Made by a program: the position numbers and the translations under genes. 14,019 nt of DNA from Candidatus Merdimorpha stercoravium (GTDB lineage Bacteria > Bacteroidota > Bacteroidia > Flavobacteriales > UBA1820), in contig DVLY01000031.1 of NCBI GenBank assembly GCA_018715295.1, positions 1 through 14,019 of the forward strand, read 5' to 3'. This document shows, piece by piece, positions 6,239-12,947 of the stretch; positions within the stretch are counted from its first letter, which is position 1, and each line of letters opens with the position of its first letter. The notes under the pieces were generated by a model, which made no database searches, had not been told where the DNA came from, and worked only from the letters and a program-made list of their open reading frames with translations.

Positions 6239-7834
6239 ATGGAACACATAGACTTCTCCCTGGTCGACTGGTCGCGGGCACAGTTTGCCCTGACGGCCCT
6301 CTACCACTGGATTTTCGTTCCCCTGACCCTCGGCCTGTCGTGGATCATCGCCATCATGGCCACCGTGTACTACCGCACCAACGACCCCAAATGGAAGACC
6401 ATCACCCGATTCTGGCTCAAACTTTTCGGGATCAACTTCGCGGTGGGCGTGGCCACCGGCCTGATCCTCGAATTCGAATTCGGCACCAACTGGTCCACCT
6501 ATTCGTGGTTCGTGGGCGATATTTTCGGGGCTCCGCTGGCCGTGGAAGGCATCCTGGCCTTTTTCCTGGAAAGCACGTTCTTTGCCGTGCTGTTCTTCGG
6601 CTGGAACCGCGTCGGAAGGGGACTTCACCTGACTTCGGCCTGGATGGTAGCCTTCGGGTCCAACCTGTCGGCGCTGTGGATCCTGGTGGCCAACGCCTGG
6701 ATGCAGGACCCCGTCGGGATGCAGTTCAATCCCGAAACCGCCCGAAACGAGATGATGGACTTCTGGGCCGTGCTGCTCTCCCCGACGGCCATCAACAAGT
6801 TCTTCCATACGGTCCTCTCCGGTTTCGTCACGGCCGGCGTGTTCGTGGTAGGGGTCAGCTCGTACCTCTTGCTCAAAAAGAAAAACATACAATACGCCCT
6901 GCACAGCCTGCGCATCGGTGCGATCTTCGGCCTGGCCGGAATCCTGTTGAGCCTGTACACGGGCGACGGCTCCGGACGGCGTATTTTCGAGATCCAACCG
7001 ATGAAACTGGCCGCTGCCGAAGGCCTCGTCTACGGGCAGACCCACGCACCGCTCACCGTGGTGGGATACGTGGACACCGATGCGGAGAAAGGCTACCAGG
7101 GCACACAAGTGAAGGGCTTCGAAGTGCCGGGCATGCTTTCCCTGCTGGCCGCCCACCGCACGGACGCCTTCGTGCCGGGGATAAACGACCTGATCGAAGG
7201 CAACCCCGAACACGGCATCCTGTCCGCCTACGAAAAGATGGAACGGGGACACATCGCCCAGCAAGCCCTGGCCGAACTCAAGGACATGGAAAAAGGCTCG
7301 CTGGAATACCACCTGGCCCTCGAGAAATTCTCCGACCCGCAATGGCAAAAGGACTATTTCGACTATTTCGGCTACGGATATTTCTACCACAAGGACCCGC
7401 AGGTAAGCCGAAAGAATGCCGAACTGCTGGTGCCCAACGTCCCGCTGGTTTTCTATTCCTTCCGGGTGATGGTCGGGCTGGGATGCCTCTTCGTGCTGCT
7501 GTTTGCCCTGGGGCTGTACCTGTCGGTCAAAAAACGCCTCGAAGGGAAGCGGTGGTTCTTCTATACCGCCATCGCGTGCATCCCGCTGGTGTACCTCTGC
7601 TCGATGGCCGGATGGGTGGTGGCCGAAGTAGGCCGGCAACCCTGGATCATCGAACGCCTGATGCCTACCCTGGCCGCCGTATCGGACGTGGAAACTTCCT
7701 CGGTACAGACTACCTTCTGGATCTTCGCCGGCGTGTTCACCGTGCTGCTGATCGCGGAAATAAAGATCATGATCGGCCAGATCAAAAAAGGCATGACGCC
7801 TGCTTCCCCGGAACCGAACACCCCGCAAGCCTGA
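6239..7834 (+). CDS. cydA: Cytochrome bd ubiquinol/menaquinol oxidase subunit I
   Basis: This is the haem-bearing, quinol-oxidising subunit of cytochrome bd in the inner membrane, which reduces O2 to water without pumping protons. It has 531 residues. Residues matching the E. coli protein are H23 in LTALYHWIF (axial ligand equivalent to H19), E103 and E111 in AVEGILAFFLEST (proton path and haem-site glutamates), H190 in FFHTVLSG and M411 in FRVMVGLG (haem b558 ligands), and E463 in AEVGRQPW. The quinol-binding Q-loop begins at QPMKLAAAE, with K256 and E261 conserved, and runs to about residue 395, so the overall length is close to that of long-Q-loop enzymes. Menaquinol is the likely donor in Bacteroidota. 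It is flanked by the DUF4492-type gene (25 nt upstream) and cydB (48 nt downstream). The ATG at 6239 gives the expected N-terminus; no strong ribosome-binding site is seen. Confidence 0.97.
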   Translation: MEHIDFSLVDWSRAQFALTALYHWIFVPLTLGLSWIIAIMATVYYRTNDPKWKTITRFWLKLFGINFAVGVATGLILEFEFGTNWSTYSWFVGDIFGAPLAVEGILAFFLESTFFAVLFFGWNRVGRGLHLTSAWMVAFGSNLSALWILVANAWMQDPVGMQFNPETARNEMMDFWAVLLSPTAINKFFHTVLSGFVTAGVFVVGVSSYLLLKKKNIQYALHSLRIGAIFGLAGILLSLYTGDGSGRRIFEIQPMKLAAAEGLVYGQTHAPLTVVGYVDTDAEKGYQGTQVKGFEVPGMLSLLAAHRTDAFVPGINDLIEGNPEHGILSAYEKMERGHIAQQALAELKDMEKGSLEYHLALEKFSDPQWQKDYFDYFGYGYFYHKDPQVSRKNAELLVPNVPLVFYSFRVMVGLGCLFVLLFALGLYLSVKKRLEGKRWFFYTAIACIPLVYLCSMAGWVVAEVGRQPWIIERLMPTLAAVSDVETSSVQTTFWIFAGVFTVLLIAEIKIMIGQIKKGMTPASPEPNTPQA

Positions 7835-7882
7835 CCCGCCCCGGATCGGTGCAAACGGGAAAAACCTAAAACACTTTCAGCC

Positions 7883-9046
7883 ATGTTTGAAACCTTCTCG
7901 ACTTTCGCTCTGCAACAATACTGGTGGGTGATCATCTCCCTGTTGGCCGGACTGCTGGTCGCCCTGATGTTCGTCCAAGGGGGACAAACCCTGATCTACC
8001 AGGCCGGGAATACCGACCTGGAACGCACGATGATCGTCAATGCCCTGGGGCACAAATGGGAACTGACCTTCACCACCCTGGTGGTATTCGGCGGAGCGTT
8101 CTTCGCCGCCTTTCCCCTGTTTTACGCCACCAGTTTCGGCGGGGCGTATTGGGTATGGATGGTCATCCTGCTGTTTTTCGTCCTCCAGGCCGTCTCGTAC
8201 GAATTCCGCACCAAGGCCGGCAACCTGCTGGGACAGCGCACCTACCAGAATTTTCTGCTGATCAACGGCATCGGTGCCCCGCTCTTTCTGGGAGTAGCGG
8301 TCGCTTCGTTTTTTACCGGGAGTTCCTTCGTGCTGCTGTCCGACCCGGCAAGCGGCGTGCTCACCCCCCGCTGGACCGGAGGGTTCGGCGGGCTGGAACT
8401 GGCCTTCGACCTGAGCAGCTACCCCACCTACATCAACCTTTCGCTCGGCATAGCCCTGGTATTCCTCACCCGGGTGCTGGGAGCGATGTACCTGAAAAGC
8501 AGCATCGACTCCCCGGAGATCGCCGAACGCGCCTCGAAGACCATCCGCCAGGAAGCGCCTTTCTTCCTGCTGTTCTTCGTCTTTTTCCTGCTGAACCTCC
8601 TGCTGCGCGAGGGATACGCCTACGACTCGCAGGGCCTGATCTATACCGAGAGCTTCAAGTACCTGCACAATCTGTTGCAGATGCCCCTCGTCCTGGTCCT
8701 GCTGCTGCTGGGTACCGGACTCACCCTGGCCGGCATCGTCCTGGGCGGCTACACCGCCCACCGGAGAGGTTTCTACTACTCGGCCCCCGGCGTAGTACTG
8801 GTAGTTCTCGCCCTGCTGCTCACCGCCGGGCTGAACAATACCGTGTACTACCCCTCCACCGGCGCCAACATCCAGAACGGCCTGACCATCCGCAACAGTT
8901 CCTCCGGCCGCTACACCCTCACGGTGATGAGTTACGTCTCGTTGTTCATCCCGTTCGTAGTGGCGTACATCGCCTACGTATGGCATTCGATGGGGCGGCA
9001 CAAGATCGACAAACAGGAGATAAAAGACGACCCGGACGCCTATTGA
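7883..9046 (+). CDS. cydB: Cytochrome bd oxidase subunit II
   Basis: This 387-residue polytopic membrane protein is the structural partner of CydA. About eight to nine hydrophobic segments are visible: near 14-32, 62-80, 90-105, 125-145, 185-205, 228-245, 262-288, 302-320 and 352-370. The N-terminal FVQGGQTL and GHKWELTFTTLVVFGGAFFAAFPLFY, and the C-terminal NSSSGRYTLTVMSYVSLFIPFVVAYI, match the Bacteroidota/long CydB form. It is the third gene of the operon, 48 nt after cydA. No cydC or cydD transporter genes follow, as expected for Bacteroidota. The next gene converges from the other strand. The ATG at 7883 begins directly with the amphipathic N-terminus. Confidence 0.96.
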   Translation: MFETFSTFALQQYWWVIISLLAGLLVALMFVQGGQTLIYQAGNTDLERTMIVNALGHKWELTFTTLVVFGGAFFAAFPLFYATSFGGAYWVWMVILLFFVLQAVSYEFRTKAGNLLGQRTYQNFLLINGIGAPLFLGVAVASFFTGSSFVLLSDPASGVLTPRWTGGFGGLELAFDLSSYPTYINLSLGIALVFLTRVLGAMYLKSSIDSPEIAERASKTIRQEAPFFLLFFVFFLLNLLLREGYAYDSQGLIYTESFKYLHNLLQMPLVLVLLLLGTGLTLAGIVLGGYTAHRRGFYYSAPGVVLVVLALLLTAGLNNTVYYPSTGANIQNGLTIRNSSSGRYTLTVMSYVSLFIPFVVAYIAYVWHSMGRHKIDKQEIKDDPDAY

Positions 9047-9132
9047 CCTCCCGTACCTCCCTTCCCCCGAGCGCCTGCTTCAAGCGGAGAAAAAACAAGC
9101 CGTTTTTGTCCCGGGAGGATCGGAAGACAAAA

Positions 9133-9170
9133 GGGTTGCGCACAGGGATTCCCTCCCATGTGCGCAACCC
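9133..9170 (-). terminator. Strong hairpin, terminator of the tape-measure-like gene
   Basis: A perfect 12-bp inverted repeat, GGGTTGCGCACA (9133-9144) and TGTGCGCAACCC (9159-9170), encloses a loop in which GGGA/TCCC can also pair. On the minus strand it lies about 45 nt past the TGA of the 498-residue gene and is followed by TTTTGTCTT, as in an intrinsic terminator. On the plus strand the following bases are A/C-rich, so it is a poorer terminator for cydB. In the same 170-nt gap a weak AAAAAC/GTTTTT pair near 9091-9107 could serve cydB. Confidence 0.8.
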
Positions 9171-9215
9171 GACCTAAACAACCAAACAATCACCAGAAAA
9201 AGGTTCGTTTCCCCC

Positions 9216-10712
9216 TCACGCCAGCCCGGCCGCCCGGAGCGAACCGTTGGAGAGCAGCGTTCCCAACCTCCGGTCGATACTCTCCAGATAACGGTTGTAG
9301 CGCGTATTGGATTCGATGGCCACCAGAGCGGACAGGCTGTCGGAAAGGGTTTCCATCGATTTTATCTGATTGGTACGGATGGCGTTCATCTGCCCGGCCA
9401 CCAGCGAAGCGGTCTGTTCGCTCACCCCTTTTATCGCGGCGGAAAGCGTCTGCGAGCTCGAATTGTCCACCTCCAGGCCCAGTTTTTCGAGGATGGAACT
9501 CAACTCGGGCGAAAGTTCCTTGATCTTCTCGGCCGTCTGTTCGATCTGCGCTTCGAGTTCCGGGGTAACCACCTCGTCCAGGTCGATCTCTCCGGAGAGG
9601 AAGTCCATCACCTTTTCCCGGAATTTGTTGAATATCGGGTCGATCTGCGCCAGGATCACCGAATCGGAAAAACCGTTGATGATCGCCTGCCGCATCACGT
9701 CCTCGAAATTCTTGGCAAAATCCCACGTGGCTTCCTCGCCCTTGCGGAAGGCCTCGACCCAGCTGTCGGCCAGCGATTGGGCCGAAGAACCGATCAACTC
9801 CTCGGCCAGGCTTTTCTGCTCTTCCACCCAGTCTTTTTCCTGCCGGGCCAGGGCGAGCAAACGTTCGTAAAACGACTGGTATTCATCGTACGACTCGTCA
9901 CTCGAAGGCATCAACGGCGAACCACCCATCGTCTCGAGCCAGTCCAAGTCGTCCCGATGGTTTTTCAACTCCAGCAAAGCGTTGTAGTAATTCGATGCAC
10001 CCCGCTTATAGCGCGCGCTGTACCGCCCGTTCATCTCCCCGTACAATTCCTGCATCCGTTCGTCGATCTCGGAGACGACCTCCTGCCGGTTGCCCGAAGC
10101 CTGCTGAAGCCCCGACTCGATCTGCTTGTACTTCTCGCGGGTGATCGCCTGCTCGTCGGCCAGGCGGCGGGAAGTAGCCAAGGACAACTCCACCTCCGCG
10201 CTCAACTGAGCATTGAGCGCCTGCTGCATCTCCCGCTGGTATTTCTTTTCCTCCTCCCTCCGCCGGCGGAAAATACCCACGATCCCAGATATCAGCGAAG
10301 CTCCGGCACCCAAACCGCCCAAAACCGCCCCGAAGATGCTGCCTCCGCCTCCCGATCCGCCACCCAACGCCTCCGAAACGCCCGAGGCCGAATCCGCCAC
10401 ATCCCCGGCGGCGGAAGCCGCCGCTGCGCCGGAAGAAGCCGCCTTGACCTCCTTGGCCTGGCGGACGGCCTCGGCGAGTTTCGAAATGTTCTGCACCAAC
10501 ATCTGCCCGTTGGAGGCCACCTGAACGATCAAATCCCCCGCCTGGCGGAGCGAACTGTTGAACCCGGACAAGCCGCGGCCCAAGTCGTTCAACCCCACAA
10601 GGCTTTCCAAGATCCGATTGCGCAGATCGGCTGTCGTCCGCTGGATCTCCACACTCGATACGGTGTTCGATCCCGCCGTGCTGCTGCCACTGCTCTTTTT
10701 ACTGCTTGCCAT
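9216..10712 (-). CDS. Orphan phage tail tape-measure-like protein (C-terminal type)
   Basis: This is a 498-residue protein without an assignable catalytic domain. It has a Ser/Thr-rich start, a helical region (25-90), an Ala/Gly/Ser linker (91-124), one glycine-rich hydrophobic segment (about 125-148, SIFGAVLGGLGAGASLISGI), then long charged helices with heptad character (150-300). From about 310 it resembles the C-terminal part of tail tape-measure proteins of Bacteroidota phages: SLADSWVEAFRKGEEATWDFA, FEDVMRQAIINGFSDSVILAQI, and finally VSEQTASLVAGQMNAIRTNQ and ESNTRYNRYLESIDRRL. Tape-measure proteins are usually longer and sit among tail genes; here the neighbours are cydB and an outer-membrane barrel, with no phage gene in the window. 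AGAGGAA just before the ATG is an unusually good ribosome-binding site for this phylum. Base composition matches its neighbours, arguing against very recent arrival. It may be a prophage remnant, a domesticated helical protein or part of an unrecognised system. Confidence 0.7.
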   Translation of the reverse strand: MASSKKSSGSSTAGSNTVSSVEIQRTTADLRNRILESLVGLNDLGRGLSGFNSSLRQAGDLIVQVASNGQMLVQNISKLAEAVRQAKEVKAASSGAAAASAAGDVADSASGVSEALGGGSGGGGSIFGAVLGGLGAGASLISGIVGIFRRRREEEKKYQREMQQALNAQLSAEVELSLATSRRLADEQAITREKYKQIESGLQQASGNRQEVVSEIDERMQELYGEMNGRYSARYKRGASNYYNALLELKNHRDDLDWLETMGGSPLMPSSDESYDEYQSFYERLLALARQEKDWVEEQKSLAEELIGSSAQSLADSWVEAFRKGEEATWDFAKNFEDVMRQAIINGFSDSVILAQIDPIFNKFREKVMDFLSGEIDLDEVVTPELEAQIEQTAEKIKELSPELSSILEKLGLEVDNSSSQTLSAAIKGVSEQTASLVAGQMNAIRTNQIKSMETLSDSLSALVAIESNTRYNRYLESIDRRLGTLLSNGSLRAAGLA

Positions 10713-10768
10713 TTCCTCTTTCGTTTATATCCTTAACCACACTGACTTTCAAGCGTTCCCTCGACATA

Positions 10769-10799
10769 TTCGGAAACTTTCCCCACCGGTATTTCCGAA
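10769..10799 (-). promoter_or_regulatory. Hairpin in the 5' leader of the tape-measure-like gene
   Basis: TTCGGAAA (10769-10776) and TTTCCGAA (10792-10799) form a perfect 8-bp inverted repeat with a 15-nt loop. It lies between the predicted minus-strand transcription start (about 10825) and the ATG at 10712, so it would fold in the roughly 110-nt leader. No T-tract follows, so it is not an evident terminator; it could be an operator or an RNA regulatory element. Confidence 0.4.
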
Positions 10800-10831
10800 A
10801 TCAATATCCGGGAATCGTCCGTTTGTTTTAA

Positions 10832-10863
10832 CAAATATAATCAAAAAAGAAATAAAACACAAG
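10832..10863 (-). promoter_or_regulatory. Bacteroidota-type promoter for the tape-measure-like gene
   Basis: On the minus strand CTTG (10860-10863) and TATATTTG (10832-10839) are separated by exactly 20 nt. The -7 box is a perfect TAnnTTTG and the -33 box matches at 3 of 4 positions. The surroundings are very AT-rich compared with the rest of the window. An inverted repeat TTTGTT/AACAAA (10822-10827, 10830-10835) overlaps the -7 box and could be an operator. Confidence 0.65.
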
Positions 10864-10925
10864 TACCCCTCCGCATTTTCCCTCGCGCCCGCCGCGGATT
10901 AACGTTCGATCCCACCCCTTTTGCC

Positions 10926-10933
10926 TAATTTAG
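10926..10933 (+). promoter_or_regulatory. Possible -7 element for the outer-membrane barrel gene
   Basis: TAATTTAG matches TAnnTTTG at 7 of 8 positions and lies 30 nt before the ATG at 10964. No good TTTG is found 19-21 nt upstream; the nearest candidates around 10904-10908 are poor. This element argues for translation starting at the ATG rather than at the TTG at 10943. Confidence 0.35.
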
Positions 10934-10963
10934 TCGCACGAATTGCACCAGGCACTCCTCCCG

Positions 10964-12250
10964 ATGGGTAACCAACGCCGCATATTGTCCCTTTTGCCCC
11001 TCCTTTGGCTCGCAGCACATCCCGCTGCGGGGCAATCGGCCATGCGCGCCCAGGGCGACACCCGCGCCCTTGCCCCCATCGAGCGGGCGAGTTCGCCGGA
11101 CTTTCCCCCACTGTATTTCGAGACGGAAGAGTTGGAATTGCCCCTCGCTCCGCCCGAAGCGGTGGACACGGCCTCCCCGAGCGGTTTTTCCTCGTTCGTC
11201 CAGACGGTGAGCAGCTTCTTTCAGGTAGATACGACCAAACGGCGGAGGTTTTCCCTGCTGGCGCTCCCCGAATTTTCCTACGGCGACGAAGACGGTCTGG
11301 GGGTGGGGTTCACCGCCCGACTGTACATCAACGACTTCCGCCCCCACCCGCAGGGAAAGGCCCGGAGGCAGTCGTACGTGGATTTCTCCTCGCATTTCAC
11401 CTTCAAAGGCAATCTGTCGCTCTCGCTCCGCCCGACGGTGTACCTGCTCGACGAACGGCTGCTGCTGCGGGGATATTTCGGTCTGGGACACTATCCCTCG
11501 ACCTTTCAGGCCATCGGACCGGACAGTGCGGAAGACCAAAAGGAGGACTACGACGAACGCTCGACCCGCTTTCGCCTGGCTACATACTGGCGGTGGTTTG
11601 AAAACGTGTACATCGGTCTGGGGTATTACTACTACGATTATCAGGTGAAAGACATACTCGAAGGCGGGATGCTGGATCAGGGCACGATCCCCGGCTGCGA
11701 CGGAGCCAGGATTTCAGGCCTTTCCCTGCACTACATCTACGACAGCCGCGACGATCCGTTCGTTCCCCTGAAAGGTTTTTACGCACAACTGGACGGCTAC
11801 TTCAACGCACATCTGCTGGGCAGCACGCAGGATTACACCAAATACCTGATCGATCTGCGCGGATACATCCCGGTAGGAAAAGACCAATTGATCGCCCTGA
11901 ATTTCTACTCCCAGATCGCCACCGGAGAAGTCCCTTTTCAGGACATGGCCTCCCTGTCCAACGGCATCCACTCACGAGGATACGCCAGCGGCCGTTATAT
12001 CGACAAAAACCTCATGTCCCTCCAGGCGGAATACCGGTACTATTTCGGACGGTTCGGCATTTCGGCATTCGCAGGGACGGCCAATGTGGGTGATACGCCG
12101 CTGAAAGCGCTGAAAATGGACAAATTCACCTTCGGCGGCGGGCTCCGTCTGAAACCTTTCCGGGGACAACGGATGTACTTCCGAGGCGATGTGGGATTCA
12201 ATACGCACGGAGACGTCCAGTTTTACCTGGGCATCGACGAGTTGTTCTGA
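10964..12250 (+). CDS. BamA/TamA-family outer-membrane beta-barrel protein without POTRA domains
   Basis: This is a 428-residue exported protein. Residues 1 to about 23 form a signal peptide (RILSLLPLLWLAAHPAAG then QS), and no lipobox cysteine is present. A Pro/Glu-rich linker (about 25-90) leads into a barrel of roughly 335 residues of the bacterial surface antigen (D15/BamA) family. Recognisable parts are YIYDSRDDPFVPLKGFYAQL (257-276), the R-G-Y motif in HSRGYASGRY (336-345) corresponding to the conserved loop-6 motif of BamA/TamA, GGGLRLKP (391-398), and a C-terminal ...DELF ending in phenylalanine as an outer-membrane beta-signal. POTRA repeats are absent, so this is not the essential assembly factor itself; short versions like this are common and uncharacterised in Bacteroidota. 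The ATG at 10964 is preferred over a TTG at 10943 because it begins the signal peptide directly. A GNAT gene follows after 73 nt. Confidence 0.85.
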   Translation: MGNQRRILSLLPLLWLAAHPAAGQSAMRAQGDTRALAPIERASSPDFPPLYFETEELELPLAPPEAVDTASPSGFSSFVQTVSSFFQVDTTKRRRFSLLALPEFSYGDEDGLGVGFTARLYINDFRPHPQGKARRQSYVDFSSHFTFKGNLSLSLRPTVYLLDERLLLRGYFGLGHYPSTFQAIGPDSAEDQKEDYDERSTRFRLATYWRWFENVYIGLGYYYYDYQVKDILEGGMLDQGTIPGCDGARISGLSLHYIYDSRDDPFVPLKGFYAQLDGYFNAHLLGSTQDYTKYLIDLRGYIPVGKDQLIALNFYSQIATGEVPFQDMASLSNGIHSRGYASGRYIDKNLMSLQAEYRYYFGRFGISAFAGTANVGDTPLKALKMDKFTFGGGLRLKPFRGQRMYFRGDVGFNTHGDVQFYLGIDELF

Positions 12251-12259
12251 CCCCCCGGA

Positions 12260-12293
12260 AGCGGTTTTCGGTCATGACCCGACAAAAGCCGCT
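12260..12293 (+). terminator. Imperfect hairpin after the barrel gene
   Basis: AGCGG (12260-12264) pairs with CCGCT (12289-12293), continued after a bulged G by TTTT/AAAA and then CGG/CCG around a central palindrome GGTCATGACC (12270-12279). It begins 9 nt past the TGA of the barrel gene and 30 nt before the next ATG. Only a short T run follows, so termination may be partial; it could reduce read-through into the acetyltransferase gene. Confidence 0.4.
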
Positions 12294-12323
12294 ATTTCCC
12301 CCTCCGATAAAAGACAGAAAAAG

Positions 12324-12812
12324 ATGAACACCTCTCCCCTTTCGATCGTCTTCCGGGAGCTCCGCCCCGACGAACGCCCCCTGCTGCGGGAATTTCTCCT
12401 TCGGGCCATCTACCTGCCCGAGGGCACACCGCCGCCTCCGCCCGAGATCGTGGAAAGCCCCGAACTGAAAATCTATTTTGAGGATTTCGGCCTCCACGAC
12501 GCAGACCACGCCCTGGTGGCGGCCGCAGGGGAAGAAGTCATTGGCTGCGTCTGGTGCCGACGGATGCACGATTTCGGGTACGTGGACCCTCAAACGCCTT
12601 CGCTGGCCCTCTCCCTGCGGGAAGAATATCGGGGAAAAGGTATCGGTACCCGACTGCTGGAAAACATGTTTGAACTGCTGCGCGGGAAAGGTTATGCGCA
12701 GGTCTCCCTTTCGGTGCAAAAAGCCAACCCGGCCTTTCGCCTCTACAAGCGTCTGGGGTTCGAAACCGCCCGGGAGACCGACGAAGAATTCATTGTAGTT
12801 CGTAAACTGTAA
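12324..12812 (+). CDS. GNAT-family N-acetyltransferase
   Basis: This 162-residue cytoplasmic acetyltransferase uses acetyl-CoA. The acetyl-CoA pyrophosphate-binding motif is R103-G-K-G106-I-G108 in REEYRGKGIGTRLLENM, and the late motif N135-P-A-F-R-L-Y141-K-R-L-G-F is characteristic of the fold. The N-terminal part, IYLPEGTPPPPPEIVESPELKIYFEDFG, is a recognisable feature of a GNAT subgroup common in Firmicutes and Bacteroidota whose substrate I do not know. The ATG at 12324 was chosen over a longer frame that would overlap the barrel gene upstream. It follows that gene by 73 nt and could be co-transcribed with it, although a hairpin lies between. The acceptor could be a small molecule or a protein amine; nothing in the context decides this. 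Confidence 0.87.
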   Translation: MNTSPLSIVFRELRPDERPLLREFLLRAIYLPEGTPPPPPEIVESPELKIYFEDFGLHDADHALVAAAGEEVIGCVWCRRMHDFGYVDPQTPSLALSLREEYRGKGIGTRLLENMFELLRGKGYAQVSLSVQKANPAFRLYKRLGFETARETDEEFIVVRKL

Positions 12813-12947
12813 CCATCCCTTCAAGAACGCGCATGCGTACGTCCCGTCTTCAAAACCTTTTGAAAACGCGCCGATCCGCACGACCCCGTTCAAAAATAAG
12901 CGGAGGGCGGCGTCCCCGTCAAAAAATCTTCGGAAAAAAAATTCTCC
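12813..12947. other. Convergent intergenic region, degenerate CCCGTTCAAAA motifs
   Basis: No gene is seen between the stops of the acetyltransferase and the chain-length protein. Three related motifs, CCCGTCTTCAAAA (12843-12855), CCCGTTCAAAAA (12885-12896) and CCCGTCAAAAAA (12915-12926), occur at uneven spacing. The first overlaps a tight inverted repeat TTCAAAA-CC-TTTTGAA (12849-12864). On the minus strand T-runs of 5 to 8 follow the Wzz-type stop codon, which could help termination without a well-formed stem. I cannot assign a definite terminator. Confidence 0.4.

Noticed and set aside
6086..7828. A 580-codon minus-strand frame opposite cydA
   Set aside because: Same effect: charged, His/Gly/Glu-rich product without domains, overlapping a textbook cydA. 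The 374-codon frame opposite cydB (7877-9001) is rejected for the same reason.
9777..10736. A 319-codon plus-strand frame opposite the tape-measure-like gene
   Set aside because: Product is Leu/Arg/Gln/His-rich and without domain features. The minus-strand frame has heptad-like helices, a ribosome-binding site, a promoter and a terminator.
10943..10963. TTG start for the outer-membrane barrel protein
   Set aside because: It would add seven residues ahead of a signal peptide that begins cleanly at the ATG at 10964, and it lies only about 9 nt after the likely -7 promoter box.
12189..12323. Longer N-terminus for the acetyltransferase overlapping the barrel gene
   Set aside because: The extra 45 residues translate the end of the barrel gene out of frame; the ATG at 12324 matches the usual GNAT N-terminus.
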